Positions 8,200-17,026 of a stretch of DNA of 57,433 bases are shown here, piece by piece. Position numbers and translations under genes: made by a program. This DNA comes from JANXQE01 sp035651635 (lineage in GTDB: Bacteria; Verrucomicrobiota; Verrucomicrobiia; Limisphaerales; UBA8199): assembly GCA_035651635.1 (NCBI GenBank), contig DASRFK010000076.1:1-57433 (forward strand), read 5' to 3'. The notes beneath the pieces were generated by a model. The model had not been told where the DNA came from, did no database searches, and was given only the letters and a program-made list of their open reading frames with translations. Each line of letters opens with the position of its first letter. Within the stretch, counting starts at the first letter, position 1.

Positions 8200-9180
8200 C
8201 TACTGGAAGGAATTAGTGCGAGGCGCTGGAGTCAACTCCGTGCCGCGATTCAGTCCCGGGGGCAAATCGGTGCGCGTGCCCAGTCCGGCTGGCAACGCTG
8301 TGCTGTTGGTTCGACCCGTGGGCGTGACATTCGGGCTGGTGGTTGAGCCCGTCTGCGTGCCGGCCGCGCTGTTTGCGCCGGCGCCGCCGATTTGAACACC
8401 GGCACTGGTTGCGGGCGTCCTCGAGTTGAGGTTTTGAACCGTGCCGGCCATTCCGGGGACGTTCATCATGTCTCGGATCTGAATTACACCGGGAACTTGC
8501 TGCACCAAGGCACTGATTTGACGCTTCTGCTCGATGGTCGGAACGATCCCGGTAACGGTGACCACACCCTGCTGCACGCTAAAATCGACGGGGACCGGAG
8601 TTCCTGCCACCTGGATCTGGGGAACAACCGATTGCCGCACCCGCATCAGCAGTGCCTGGTCCTGGGGTCCGGCAATGCCGGCTTGCTGGGCCGGGCTGGC
8701 GGTCAGCTTATTGATCACCGCTACGACGCCCGGCGTTTGCTGAACGGCAGCCTCGACCTGCTGCTGCTGCGCTACGCTCGGAACTGCTCCCAAAACCGTC
8801 ACCACTCCGTTTTGCACTTGAAAATGCAGCGGGGCCCATGAGCCCGAACCTTGCACGCGGGCGACGACCGTTTGCTGCAGTTGTCCCAGAAGCGCCTGGT
8901 CCGCGGGCGTAATCGCCGTGTCTTGCACGGTCCCGCCTGGGTTCGACGTTTGGGTTGCGGGATTTGGTAACTGATTTGGCGCCAGGCCCTGCCGTTGAGG
9001 CTGGCCCGAAGGCAAGGTCGGAGTCGGAAGAGTGCTGGCAGCTGTCGCGGGTGTCGGTACGCCGGCACTGGGGGCCGCGGCTGCACTGGGTGCCGGGGCC
9101 GCAACGGGCGCGGTTTGGCTTTGGACGAGCGGGTCTGCCGCGAAGACTAACGCGCTCAACGTGATCAGTTGGAATTTCAT
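8200..9180 (-). CDS. Exported protein with two BON domains
   Basis: I place the start at ATG 9180 because AGGAGA lies six bases upstream and the protein then begins with a signal peptide (MKFQLITLSALVFAADPLVQ). The 326-residue product has an Ala/Pro/Thr/Gln-rich linker (about residues 22-90). Two BON domains follow, at about residues 92-161 and 173-241, each with the pattern hydrophobic-strand, GVVTVxG, then VEAAVQQTPGV-type helix. The tail is low-complexity and Thr/Pro/Asn-rich. BON domains bind phospholipid or other envelope surfaces in OsmY- and secretin-like proteins. The two domains look like an internal duplication. A periplasmic or envelope-associated role is inferred. Confidence 0.82.
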   Translation of the reverse strand: MKFQLITLSALVFAADPLVQSQTAPVAAPAPSAAAAPSAGVPTPATAASTLPTPTLPSGQPQRQGLAPNQLPNPATQTSNPGGTVQDTAITPADQALLGQLQQTVVARVQGSGSWAPLHFQVQNGVVTVLGAVPSVAQQQQVEAAVQQTPGVVAVINKLTASPAQQAGIAGPQDQALLMRVRQSVVPQIQVAGTPVPVDFSVQQGVVTVTGIVPTIEQKRQISALVQQVPGVIQIRDMMNVPGMAGTVQNLNSRTPATSAGVQIGGAGANSAAGTQTGSTTSPNVTPTGRTNSTALPAGLGTRTDLPPGLNRGTELTPAPRTNSFQ

Positions 9181-9318
9181 CGCTTCTCCTTTCGCATTGC
9201 GCGGCATTCTACGTTCTATGCCGACGCGCTACAGAAAACCTCCACCGCCAAATCCGTCGCTCAAATGGGGTCTTGTTCGTATAGGGGAATCCCGATGGCG
9301 CCGATCCCAGCGGGGTTA

Positions 9319-9428
9319 GGAGTCCGGCCTTTAGGCGGTTCGGCGCCGGGCCGCCTAAAGGCGGGACTTCAAACCGGCGGGACTCCAAACCGAATTCTAG
9401 CCAAATTGGCGCTTGGCTAGAGTTTGCT
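9319..9428. repeat. R1 palindromic repeat, copy 1 (overlaps a gene end)
   Basis: The core CCTTTAGGCGGTTCGGCGCC with its mirrored half CCGCCTAAAGGCGGGAC is followed by GACTCCAAACCGAATTCTAG and GCGCTTGGCTAGAGTTTGCT. The same order recurs at 10266-10368. The last four codons and the stop of the response regulator at 9417-9920 lie inside the repeated segment. Confidence 0.8.
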
Positions 9429-9920
9429 ATCAGGGTCGGGCTTGGTTGCGCGCTCTGGCGGGGGAAATGAGAAGGGTCGCGAGACCTCGCCGGGCTGATT
9501 GTATTCGAGCCAATAATCCTGGATTAATTTCCCCAATTGGACGCAATTCTCAAATTCGAACGGCTTTACCAAGAAGGAATTTGCGCCAAGTTTATAGGCG
9601 AGATTGACGTCGCGCAGCGAGTCTGACGAGGTTAACACGAGAACGCGCAAGCCGGCTAGGTTCGGTTGCTGACGAACCCAGCGCAGCACGCCAAACCCGT
9701 CCACGATTGGCATTTTCAGATCCAGCAGGAGTAAATCCGGCAACGGATACTCCACTCGATTGGAGAACTTCCCCTCTCCTTTGAGGTACAAAATGACTTC
9801 CTCGCCATTGTGCACCACGTAGAGCGGGTTTTGGACTCCTCCCCTGGAGAAGGCCCGTTTTATCAAGAGCACATCGTCCTGAGAATCCTCCGCCAAAAGA
9901 ATGATACCGCGCTCAATCAT
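9417..9920 (-). CDS. Stand-alone CheY/Rcp1-like response regulator
   Basis: The 167-residue product is a single receiver domain. It has the acidic pocket LLAEDSQDD, the phospho-acceptor Asp in LLLLDLKMP, the switch Ser/Thr in LVLTSSD and the conserved Lys in FLVKPF. The short hairpin-containing insert before the phospho-Asp (LKGEGKFSNRVEYPLP) is typical of the Rcp1 subgroup that pairs with phytochrome-like or multi-PAS kinases. I start at ATG 9920, where the domain begins properly; a TTG at 9968 is possible but adds an uncharacteristic 16 residues. It has no output domain, so it should act by protein interaction. It lies downstream of the kinase/regulator pair at 10469-13670, separated by repeats. 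Confidence 0.9.
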   Translation of the reverse strand: MIERGIILLAEDSQDDVLLIKRAFSRGGVQNPLYVVHNGEEVILYLKGEGKFSNRVEYPLPDLLLLDLKMPIVDGFGVLRWVRQQPNLAGLRVLVLTSSDSLRDVNLAYKLGANSFLVKPFEFENCVQLGKLIQDYWLEYNQPGEVSRPFSFPPPERATKPDPDSKL

Positions 9921-10062
9921 AAATGCACTCGAACGAACAAACGTCTCTGGTAAGAGGCCGCAGGGCAAATGGGGGATTCACCTTCCCGGAAGTATCGCAG
10001 TGCCCGTAAGCAGTCAGGGACACAGATGGATTTATTTCCAGGACCACTCTAAGCCGTAACGA

Positions 10063-10239
10063 TGCAGTTCAACCACGGATGGACACGGATGAACACTGAT
10101 AAAATGAGCGGATTGCCATCAACGCGGCTGCCTGAGCTCGCATCACCTTTAGGTGAACGGAGCAGCCTTGCCCGAGATAGCTTCTGCCCCTGTCTGATCC
10201 GTGCGATCGGTGTTCATCGGTGGTTTTTAGTTAGCTGCA
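10063..10239. repeat. R2 element, complete copy A (TGCAG...CTGCA ends)
   Basis: The element starts TGCAGTTCAACCACGGATGG and ends with the near-complement ATCGGTGTTCATCGGTGGTT followed by a TGCA-terminated tail. It is therefore a 177-base unit with imperfect terminal inverted repeats. A second full copy in reverse orientation is at 43954-44124, and an end fragment is at 52828-52862. The interiors match closely (GCCTGAGCTCGCATCA, TAGGTGAACGGAGCAG). It contains no plausible gene. Confidence 0.85.
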
Positions 10240-10248
10240 TTGTTTGGG

Positions 10249-10472
10249 CTAAGAGCTGTTTTAGAGTTTGGAGTCCCGCCTTTAGGCGGTTCGGCGCCGA
10301 ACCGCCTAAAGGCGGGACTCCAAACCCAATTCTAGCCAAAATTGGCGCTGGGCTAGAGTTTGCTAAGGCTGCCTTCAGGCGGTTTTGTCGCCGGGCCGCC
10401 TAAAGGCGGAGTCCAAACCGACGAACTCCGAACTCCATACGCCCAAGTCGGTAATTTTAAAACGCGCTCTAA
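10249..10472. repeat. R1 palindromic repeat, copy 2 (perfect 60-base palindrome)
   Basis: Bases 10266-10325 form a perfect 60-base palindrome, GTTTGGAGTCCCGCCTTTAG... mirrored about 10295/10296. A second, imperfect palindrome follows at 10366-10418. The outer ends are CTAAGAGCTGTTTTAGAG on the left and TTTTAAAACGCGCTCTAAAG on the right, which are inverted relative to each other, with CTA at both borders. The right-hand CTA is the stop codon complement of the response regulator at 10469-10906. Confidence 0.9.
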
Positions 10473-10906
10473 AGCTGGAGCCACTTGCCGGTGGCACTTT
10501 GCAGCAATTTAGAGAGCGCGTCGACCGAATGGGGCTTGACGTAATATTCACGCGCCCCTAATTCCGTAGCTCGTTGGATATCTTGCGCATAGGAGGAGGA
10601 GGAGAGCACGACCGCCGGGATTTGCCGCAAATCGGGACGCCCGCTCAGCCAGGCTAGAACATCAAAGCCGCTCATGCGAGGCATCTTCAAATCCAAAATG
10701 ATCAAAGCCGGCAAAGGGTACCTCGTCCGGTTATCGTAAGGATCGTGCCCGGACAAATAGTCCACCGCCTCCTGGCCGTCGTTGGCCACTTGCAGCGGAA
10801 AAAGCATCTCCGCCCGTTTCAGCGCCAACCGGAACATGACGACGTCGGTCTCTTCGTCCTCGGCCAGCAGAATGATTCCGGTGTTTGCGCTCGGAGGCAC
10901 GGACAT
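10469..10906 (-). CDS. Stand-alone CheY/Rcp1-like response regulator paired with the adjacent kinase
   Basis: A receiver domain of 145 residues shows LLAEDEETD (acidic pocket), LIILDLKMP (phospho-Asp), AVVLSSSS (switch Ser) and YYVKPH (Lys). I start at ATG 10906, eight bases after the kinase stop, with AGG a few bases upstream; a longer frame would run inside the kinase gene in another phase. Gene order kinase then regulator with almost no gap indicates one operon and a cognate pair. No output domain is present. Its TAG stop coincides with the terminal CTA of the R1 repeat, so the extreme C-terminus may have been altered by the repeat insertion. Confidence 0.92.
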   Translation of the reverse strand: MSVPPSANTGIILLAEDEETDVVMFRLALKRAEMLFPLQVANDGQEAVDYLSGHDPYDNRTRYPLPALIILDLKMPRMSGFDVLAWLSGRPDLRQIPAVVLSSSSYAQDIQRATELGAREYYVKPHSVDALSKLLQSATGKWLQL

Positions 10907-10913
10907 AGGCAAC

Positions 10914-13670
10914 CTAGCGTGCCACGTGAGCCGCCGACGCGCTGCGTAGTTCGACCCAGAAGGTGCTGCCCTCGCCTGGTTTGGATTCGACCCACACCCG
11001 GCCGCCCATCCGCTCGACGACTTTGCGAACAATAGCCAGGCCGATGCCGGTGCCCTCGTAGCCTGTGGTGAGGCGCTCGAACATACCAAAAAGTCTGCGC
11101 TGGGCCTCGATGGGGATCCCAATCCCATTATCCTCGAGGCTGATGCGCACCAGGCTGTCCAGGCGGTGCACTCGGAGGTTGATCCGGGGCCGTGTGCCGG
11201 GTTTGACGAATTTCACCGCGTTGCCCAGCAGGTTCGAGAAACATTGAGTTAAGAGGCTTTCCTCGCCCAGGACGGTTGGCAACGGGTCAAGAATATGAAT
11301 ATCGGCTTTGTCGCCCTGGAGGTTCGGGTATGACTCGAGCAGGCTGGGAATCAGCCGTGCCAGGTCCACCGAGTGCAGCGGCAGTTCCTGCAAAACCGCC
11401 TTGGTATAATTGAGCGCGTCCTGGATCAGCTGGTCCAGGCGGCTGGCGCTGGCGATGATGCGCCGGCAGGCGTCCACCAACTCCGGCGAGGAGCCGGGGG
11501 CCGACCCCAACTCCTCAAGGATAATCCCGGCGAAGGTGCTCATCGCGCGCAGCGGCGCGCGCATGTCATGAGTGATCGCGTAAGAGACGTGTTGTAACTC
11601 CGTCATCATTTCCTGCAGCTTCGCGGTGCGCTCGCGCACTAGTCTTTCAAGCTGCTCCTCCGAGCGGCGCCGTTGCACGGCCAGCGCGACCTGGCTGGCG
11701 ATGGTAATCGCCAGCCGCAGTTCTTCGTCCGTAAACGCGTGCGGCTGGTTGTAGTAAATCATGAATTTGCCCAGCAGCCTGCCTTCATAGCTAATCGGTA
11801 TGAAGGCCAGTGACCGGATGCCTTCCCGGTCCAAGGCTTCCCTCACGCTGGGTTCGAGCTGGCCTGTTTGCTGGACGCAAACCGGTTGCGCATCGAATTG
11901 ATCGGGGGCCCAGGGTGAGTGTCCCTCGACCTGCCGCCGATATTCCTCCGAGAGAGCATGCCAGGCCTTAAAGCGCATCACTCCGTCGGCGTCCAGAAAC
12001 AGGATGGCGCTGCGATCGGCCAGCACCGAACGGGTGAGCGCGTGCAGGGCTGCCTCGTAGATTTCTGGCAATGGGCGTGCCTGGTTTACGGCCTGCACGA
12101 CACCATAGAGATTTTGCTGCTGCTGTTGCGAGCGCCTCTGTTCGGAGAAATCTCGAAACACCAGTACGATCCCGAAGAGAGGCCCGCCCGGGCGGCGGAT
12201 CGGCGCCGCGGTGTCGTCAATGGCGGTTTCTTTTCCATCCCGCGCAATGAGCACAGTATGATTAGCCAGTCCGACCACAGTGCCCAGGCGCATAACTTTG
12301 GCCACCGGATCCTCGACCGGTTGCCTGGTAGCTTCATTGATTATCCGGAAGATCTCCGCCAGCGGCCGCCCGGATGCCTCCGCCTTGCTCCATCCTGTCA
12401 GCCGCTCGGCTTCGGCGTTGATGAAGTTGACCCGTCCCTCGGGATCGGTCAGCACGACGGCGTCACCAATGCTGGTCAGCGTTGTCGCCAGCAATTCCTT
12501 TTCCCGGACCAGAGCTTCCCGGGCGGCCACCAGGTCGCTGATGTCCTGGATGATCTTGGAGGCGCCGATGATTCGCCCCTCCTTATCTTTGACCGGCGAG
12601 ACGCTCACTGCCACCGGGATTCTGCGTCCGTCTTTAGCCAGCCGAACGGTCTCCAGCCGCTCAATGAGCTTGCCTTCCCGGAGCCGCCCCAGGATTTGGT
12701 CTTCTTCGCTAAGGCGCTCCGGCGGAAAGAGCACGGTGACCGGCTTGCCGATAATTTCCTGGGCGCGATAACCGAACAGCCGTTCGGCGGCGGCATTCCA
12801 GCTTTGCACCACGCCGTTGAGATCTTTGGCAATGATGACTTCACCGGAAGACTCGACGATGGCTGCCAACCGCGCGCTGGTTCGCAAAGCCGCCTGCTTC
12901 TCGCTGAAGTCCCGAAACACCAGAATCACCCCACCCAGGGTACCGTCGGACCTCCCAATGGGCGCGGCGCTGTCATCGATGGGTGTTTCTTGGCCATCTT
13001 TGGCGACCAGAATGGTGTGATTGGCCAGCCCGATCACTTTGCCGCTGCGCAGGACTTTAGCGACGGGGTTTTCCACCGATTGGCGGGTGAATTCGTTGAT
13101 GATCCGAAAGACAGTGGGGAGCGGTTGGCCGGCGGCCGCCCGCGCTGGCCAGCCGGTCAGACGCTCGGCCTCAGCGTTGAAAAAAGTAATGCGGCCCTCA
13201 GGGTCCGTAGCAATCACCGCATCGCCGATGCTAGCAAGCGTGGTTGCCAGGACCTCCTTTTCCTCCTTGAGTTTGGCTTCGGCGCTTTGTCGCTGGGCGA
13301 CTTCGACCAGCAGCCGCCGTTGCGAGCGATGCATGCTTTCAATGGCGCCGATAATAAACGCGCACGAGAGAAGGTAGCCCCCCATCGAAGCGGTTTCAGC
13401 AGCGCTGTGGAGTCCAAGTCGATGGGCTTCGCCAAGGTAATTCCAGTCCGCCACTAAGCTGCCTAGCAAAGCCGCCAACAACCCCGGGCCCAGGCCGCCA
13501 AACCACGCCGCGAAAGCGACCGCGGGAAAGAAAAAAATATAGGGCAACCGCTCCGGGCCGACGACTCCGTTGATGGCGTAGCGCGCCAGCCAGCCCAGTG
13601 CGACCGCACCGGGGGCCAAAGCATAACGGACCAAGGTCCAGGAGATTCTCGAGTCGATCCTGCCTGTCAT
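10914..13670 (-). CDS. Membrane-anchored hybrid-free sensor histidine kinase (DUF4118, three PAS, GAF, HisKA, HATPase)
   Basis: I start at ATG 13670 because the product then begins just before the membrane region. The 918-residue protein has an N-terminal KdpD-like four-helix membrane domain (DUF4118, about residues 10-110) and a coiled linker. It then has three PAS domains, a GAF domain (from about residue 515), the phospho-accepting His in ITHDMRAP (H701) and an ATPase domain with NAVKF, DNGIGI and GTGIGL boxes. PAS1 and PAS3 are about 70 percent identical by eye, pointing to an internal duplication. The signal is unknown; PAS and GAF domains could bind a chromophore, haem or small ligand. 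Phosphotransfer to the regulator encoded next is expected. Confidence 0.94.
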   Translation of the reverse strand: MTGRIDSRISWTLVRYALAPGAVALGWLARYAINGVVGPERLPYIFFFPAVAFAAWFGGLGPGLLAALLGSLVADWNYLGEAHRLGLHSAAETASMGGYLLSCAFIIGAIESMHRSQRRLLVEVAQRQSAEAKLKEEKEVLATTLASIGDAVIATDPEGRITFFNAEAERLTGWPARAAAGQPLPTVFRIINEFTRQSVENPVAKVLRSGKVIGLANHTILVAKDGQETPIDDSAAPIGRSDGTLGGVILVFRDFSEKQAALRTSARLAAIVESSGEVIIAKDLNGVVQSWNAAAERLFGYRAQEIIGKPVTVLFPPERLSEEDQILGRLREGKLIERLETVRLAKDGRRIPVAVSVSPVKDKEGRIIGASKIIQDISDLVAAREALVREKELLATTLTSIGDAVVLTDPEGRVNFINAEAERLTGWSKAEASGRPLAEIFRIINEATRQPVEDPVAKVMRLGTVVGLANHTVLIARDGKETAIDDTAAPIRRPGGPLFGIVLVFRDFSEQRRSQQQQQNLYGVVQAVNQARPLPEIYEAALHALTRSVLADRSAILFLDADGVMRFKAWHALSEEYRRQVEGHSPWAPDQFDAQPVCVQQTGQLEPSVREALDREGIRSLAFIPISYEGRLLGKFMIYYNQPHAFTDEELRLAITIASQVALAVQRRRSEEQLERLVRERTAKLQEMMTELQHVSYAITHDMRAPLRAMSTFAGIILEELGSAPGSSPELVDACRRIIASASRLDQLIQDALNYTKAVLQELPLHSVDLARLIPSLLESYPNLQGDKADIHILDPLPTVLGEESLLTQCFSNLLGNAVKFVKPGTRPRINLRVHRLDSLVRISLEDNGIGIPIEAQRRLFGMFERLTTGYEGTGIGLAIVRKVVERMGGRVWVESKPGEGSTFWVELRSASAAHVAR

Positions 13671-14049
13671 ACGGTTATCGCCCTGCTCCGCAGCCGGTGG
13701 GTGGCTTAACTGGTACCCCTTATGGCCGTGGAGGTTGCGAGACGACTCAGTATGCAAGGGAGCCAGCAATCGAGCAAAAGAAATTGTTGAGCTTTGGCAA
13801 TAGAATATGGGGGCAAACTCTCTCGAGTGGGGTTCCACCAATCACCAATCGAGAGCGCCGATGAGCCCAGGCATCTTAGTAGACACTTGAAATCGTCACA
13901 TTGGGGTAATCACCTTATCCAGTTCCCACAAAAGGACACTGTAGACGGGGACTGAAGAAGGCTTCGCCGCGTTTAATGGACTTGCGAACCACTTCCTTGG
14001 GTTCAGAACGCCGCGCTGGGCGCCGGACACTTTTCGATGGGGGCGCGCC
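13671..14049. other. Upstream region of the kinase gene, no gene seen
   Basis: These 379 bases lie upstream of the kinase start. They should contain its promoter, but I cannot pick convincing -10/-35 boxes. Open frames here lack domain signals. The left limit of the response-regulator pseudogene is at 14050. Confidence 0.45.
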
Positions 14050-14238
14050 TTACCAGGCTTGCGTAGTAGGCAGGCGGCAGCAGTTCAGCCAGAAGTCGAC
14101 CACTTCCTTAATCACGAAGTACAAGGTTTCCAACGAGCAGGGTTTTAAAATGAATGAGTTAGCTCCTAAATCGTAGGTGCGTGCGACGTCTTTTGAATGG
14201 TTTGAACCGGTGAAAAGAATTAGAATTTTACGATTACC
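14050..14238 (-). pseudogene. C-terminal remnant of an Rcp1-like response regulator
   Basis: Reading the minus strand from 14238 gives ILFTGSNHSKDVARTYDLGA, then NSFILKP, then a helix ending in DFWLNCCRLP, and it stops at TAA 14052-14050. This is the second half of a receiver domain: the switch Ser/Thr strand, helix 4, the conserved Lys-Pro and helix 5. It resembles the regulator at 9417-9920 (YKLGANSFLVKP). The frame is closed by TGA just upstream, so the half with the phospho-accepting Asp is missing. It has no start codon and is a broken gene. Its position just upstream of the kinase suggests an ancient third regulator in this island. Confidence 0.78.
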
Positions 14239-14411
14239 TCAACGACCTTGAGCAATCGTCCATGGGCGTCGCGCCAGGATCCATCCTTTTTCCGCACTGC
14301 CAGACTGCGGAACTTGTGGCCTCGAACAATCCCCATTTCTCCCTCCGCGCTCTTCTGAATTCGTCTGGTTGAGTGGCGAACCAAGGCGATTGAGACTTCT
14401 TCGTCGCTCAT
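14220..14411 (-). CDS. Small hypothetical protein
   Basis: A 63-residue basic product without membrane segments contains the phrase KDGSWRDAHGRLLKVVEV. I do not recognise a named family. There is no clear ribosome-binding site before ATG 14411, but leader-poor genes are common in this window. Its last bases overlap the start of the response-regulator remnant in another frame, so it may itself be the sequence that disrupted that gene. Coding status is uncertain. Confidence 0.35.
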   Translation of the reverse strand: MSDEEVSIALVRHSTRRIQKSAEGEMGIVRGHKFRSLAVRKKDGSWRDAHGRLLKVVEVIVKF

Positions 14412-14618
14412 ATAGGTATTAAAGAATGCTTATTCGAACCGGCAGGGCCTGTCCTGTTTTGGCTTTTTGTCACCGTGTATTGGCGTCATTTAAAGTCAAC
14501 CCTGGCAGGCTTTAAGTGACATAGGACGCCGGAAGTTCTGCTCGCCGTCAGAAACAGCTTGCTTCGCGACAAGATTCTTGAAGCTGCGGCAGTGGCGACG
14601 TGGGCCGGCACGTCTCGT

Positions 14619-15899
14619 TCACTTCAATTTTTTGACCAGCACCTTGGAGTTGCGGCCGCTCTGATCGTACTTTTCCCGGCGCGCCGGCGGGAGGTCATCC
14701 GGAGTGCCCTCGGCAAATCCGCCTTTGGATTGGAAGTAGGTGAAAGCCTGGGTGGAAAGGGTGATGAGCTCGCTGAACCCCAATTCTCGTGTTTTGTTTT
14801 CGACGAATTGGATCAGTTTGCGCCCGATGCCCTGGTTTTCATGAGCCGGGCTCACGTATAGAAAAGCGAGTTCAGCTTTGCTTTGTTCCGGATAGGTGTG
14901 CAAAGCGACGCAAGCCACCGGGTTCTTATCGATTTCGAATATGTAATAATCGGTGAGCTGCTTTTCGATGCTCGAACGGCTGCGCTTGACCAATTCCTCG
15001 CTCGCTACCGATGACTTGGTCAGGTTCAGGATACTGCGGATGTCCTTTTTCATCGCGCGCCGGATTTGCTGAAACTCATTGGCGTAAATGAGGGTACCGA
15101 CGCCTTCGTTGGTGAAAACTTCCGCCAGCAAACCTTCTTCGAGCAAACCGCTGATTACATGCACGCGAGGGACCCCGGCTTTGCAGGCGGCCACCGCGTG
15201 GATCGCTTTGGAAAGCGTGTTCGGATGGATCTCGCTTTTCTGCAGCGCCAGGACCGATTCCAAATCCGCCACGGCCATCTGACGGATTACATGATCTCCC
15301 ACCAGAATGCCGTCCTGGGCCGTGATAAACATCAGCTTGGTCGCTTTGAGCGACTCGGCTACGGCCACGGCGATGCTATCGGAATTGACCCGGTAGGTTT
15401 TGCCGTCGCCATCGAACCCGAGTGGCGGCAACACCGGGATAATCCCGTTATCCAAGAGCTTTTGGCACAACTCGACGTCGACTTTCTCGACTTTGCCGGT
15501 GAACAGGTGATCCACACCGTGGCGGATGCCGAGCGGGTGCGCGGTAATGGCATTGGTGCAAGCGGCCCGCAGGTCGTAAGCGGAAATGCCTTCCAGCATT
15601 TCATGGCTTAAACGGTTGGCGGCTGTGAGGGCCAGCTTAAGTGTCGCTTCATCGGTCAGGCCGCTGCCGTCCAGGTCGCTGGGAGTCACGCCTTGCTCGA
15701 GGGCCAAAGCCTGGATTTGGGCCGAGGCCCCGTGCACCAGCACCACTCGGATGTTGAGCGAGCGCAGCACCGCGACGTCCGCCAGGATGTTGCCGAAGCT
15801 CTCGTGCGTGACGATCGCACCGTCTACGCTGATGACGAAAGTCTTCTCCCGGAATTGCGGGATGTACTGCAGGATGCCGCGCAGGTCAGTTAGTTTCAC
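14619..15899 (-). CDS. argA: Amino-acid N-acetyltransferase (N-acetylglutamate synthase)
   Basis: The product makes N-acetylglutamate from acetyl-CoA and glutamate, the first step of arginine synthesis. Its 426 residues have the classical ArgA layout. An N-terminal amino-acid-kinase domain (about residues 15-270, with VLVHGASAQ and the VNSDSIAVAVAESL segment) binds arginine for feedback control in relatives. A GNAT domain follows (about 285-426) with the acetyl-CoA loop HENQGIGRKLI. It overlaps hisC by 14 bases, so translation of the two is probably coupled. No other arg genes are nearby. Confidence 0.93.
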   Translation of the reverse strand: MKLTDLRGILQYIPQFREKTFVISVDGAIVTHESFGNILADVAVLRSLNIRVVLVHGASAQIQALALEQGVTPSDLDGSGLTDEATLKLALTAANRLSHEMLEGISAYDLRAACTNAITAHPLGIRHGVDHLFTGKVEKVDVELCQKLLDNGIIPVLPPLGFDGDGKTYRVNSDSIAVAVAESLKATKLMFITAQDGILVGDHVIRQMAVADLESVLALQKSEIHPNTLSKAIHAVAACKAGVPRVHVISGLLEEGLLAEVFTNEGVGTLIYANEFQQIRRAMKKDIRSILNLTKSSVASEELVKRSRSSIEKQLTDYYIFEIDKNPVACVALHTYPEQSKAELAFLYVSPAHENQGIGRKLIQFVENKTRELGFSELITLSTQAFTYFQSKGGFAEGTPDDLPPARREKYDQSGRNSKVLVKKLK

Positions 15900-16980
15900 T
15901 TGGTTTTAAAACCTTCTGCAACGCTTCCAGGCAGCGTTGGTTTTGCTTGGGTGTGCCCATGGAGATCCGAATCCATTCAGGCAAGTCGTAGCTTCCCATC
16001 GGCCGCACGATCACCCCTTGTCTTTGCAGGTCCTGGAAAACCTGCTGGCCTTCGCCGACCCGGACCAAAATAAAGTTCGCGCTGGAAGGAACGAATTCCA
16101 ATCCCATTTTCTTGAAAGCACGCGCATAGAGCCTTAGGCCGCGCGAGGTGATGCGTTTGGTCCGGTCCGCATGCGCCTGATCGTCCAATGCCCCCAAAGC
16201 GGCCGCCTGGGCGATGGAATTCACATTGAACGGCTGCCGGATCTTTTCCAGCTCCGCAATAAACTTCGGCCGCCCGATACCGTAGCCCAGCCGCACCCCG
16301 GCCAGGCCGTAAATTTTGGAAAAAGTGCGCATCAGGATGAGGTTCTGGCGGGTGCCGTCGGCAATGCCCGGAATAAGGTCCAGCGGACGGTCGAGAAATT
16401 CCACGTAGGCCTCATCCAAGGCGACCAGCACTTGGGAGGGCACGCGCCCCAGGAAGTCGGCCAGCGCTTCGGGTGAAACGGCGGTCCCGGTCGGATTATT
16501 GGGATTGGCTACGAACACGATGGCCGTTTTGGGTGTGATCGCCGACAACATCGCCTCCAGGTCATGGCCAAAATGGCGCGCCGGAACCACGACGAGCCGG
16601 GCCCCGAACAGGGCAGTGACGATCGGATAAACGGCGAAGCAATACTGCGACACGACCACTTCGGTGTCCGGCGACAGAAGCGCGTGTCCGAGCAGTTCGA
16701 GAATCTCATTCGAACCGTTCCCCAACACCAGATGGGCGGGAGTCACCCCCAGCTTATCGGCCAATTTTTGCTTCAGATAAAAGGCGCTGCCATCCGGGTA
16801 GAGGTTCACTTGACCCAAGGCTCTGCGCATGGCGGCCAAAGCCAGGCGCGACGGTCCCAGCGCATTTTCGTTCGAGGCGAGCTTGATGATCGACTCGGGT
16901 GCGAGCCCAATGTCGCGCGCGACTTCAGCGATGGGCCGGCCCGGCTGGTAGATGGGAAGGGTTTTGAGGACAGGGTTCAC
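15886..16980 (-). CDS. hisC: Histidinol-phosphate aminotransferase
   Basis: This PLP enzyme transfers an amino group from glutamate to imidazole-acetol phosphate in histidine synthesis. The 364-residue length is normal for HisC. Visible signatures are KLASNENALGPS near residue 33, FVANPNNPTG (about 156-165), the Asp of ALDEAYVEF and the PLP lysine K222 in TFSKIYGLAGVRLGY. Related enzymes also accept aromatic amino acids, so a broader substrate range is possible. It is the first gene of a two-gene unit with argA. The start is next to an AT-rich repeat at 16991-17026. Confidence 0.94.
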   Translation of the reverse strand: MNPVLKTLPIYQPGRPIAEVARDIGLAPESIIKLASNENALGPSRLALAAMRRALGQVNLYPDGSAFYLKQKLADKLGVTPAHLVLGNGSNEILELLGHALLSPDTEVVVSQYCFAVYPIVTALFGARLVVVPARHFGHDLEAMLSAITPKTAIVFVANPNNPTGTAVSPEALADFLGRVPSQVLVALDEAYVEFLDRPLDLIPGIADGTRQNLILMRTFSKIYGLAGVRLGYGIGRPKFIAELEKIRQPFNVNSIAQAAALGALDDQAHADRTKRITSRGLRLYARAFKKMGLEFVPSSANFILVRVGEGQQVFQDLQRQGVIVRPMGSYDLPEWIRISMGTPKQNQRCLEALQKVLKPSETN

Positions 16981-16990
16981 TTTGCAGTTT

Positions 16991-17026
16991 TTTAATTCTT
17001 AATTCTTAATTCTCAATTCTTAATTG
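16991..17026. repeat. AT-rich TTAATTC repeat, left flank of the four-helix-bundle gene
   Basis: Tandem TTAATTCTTAATTC units end in an AATTG border. The last codons and stop (TGA 17015-17013) of the four-helix-bundle gene lie inside it. An inverted copy is at 17469-17497. Confidence 0.7.

Noticed and set aside
9921..9968. TTG start adding 16 residues to the response regulator at 9417-9920
   Set aside because: The added head is unlike other receivers, and ATG 9920 places the acidic pocket at the usual distance from the N-terminus.
10062..10403. A 113-residue frame between the two response regulators
   Set aside because: It is made entirely of R2 and R1 repeat sequence; the frame is not kept in the other copies.
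11919..13457. A 512-residue open frame opposite the sensor kinase
   Set aside because: It is antisense to a gene with complete kinase motifs and has no domain signal. High GC content creates such long shadow frames.
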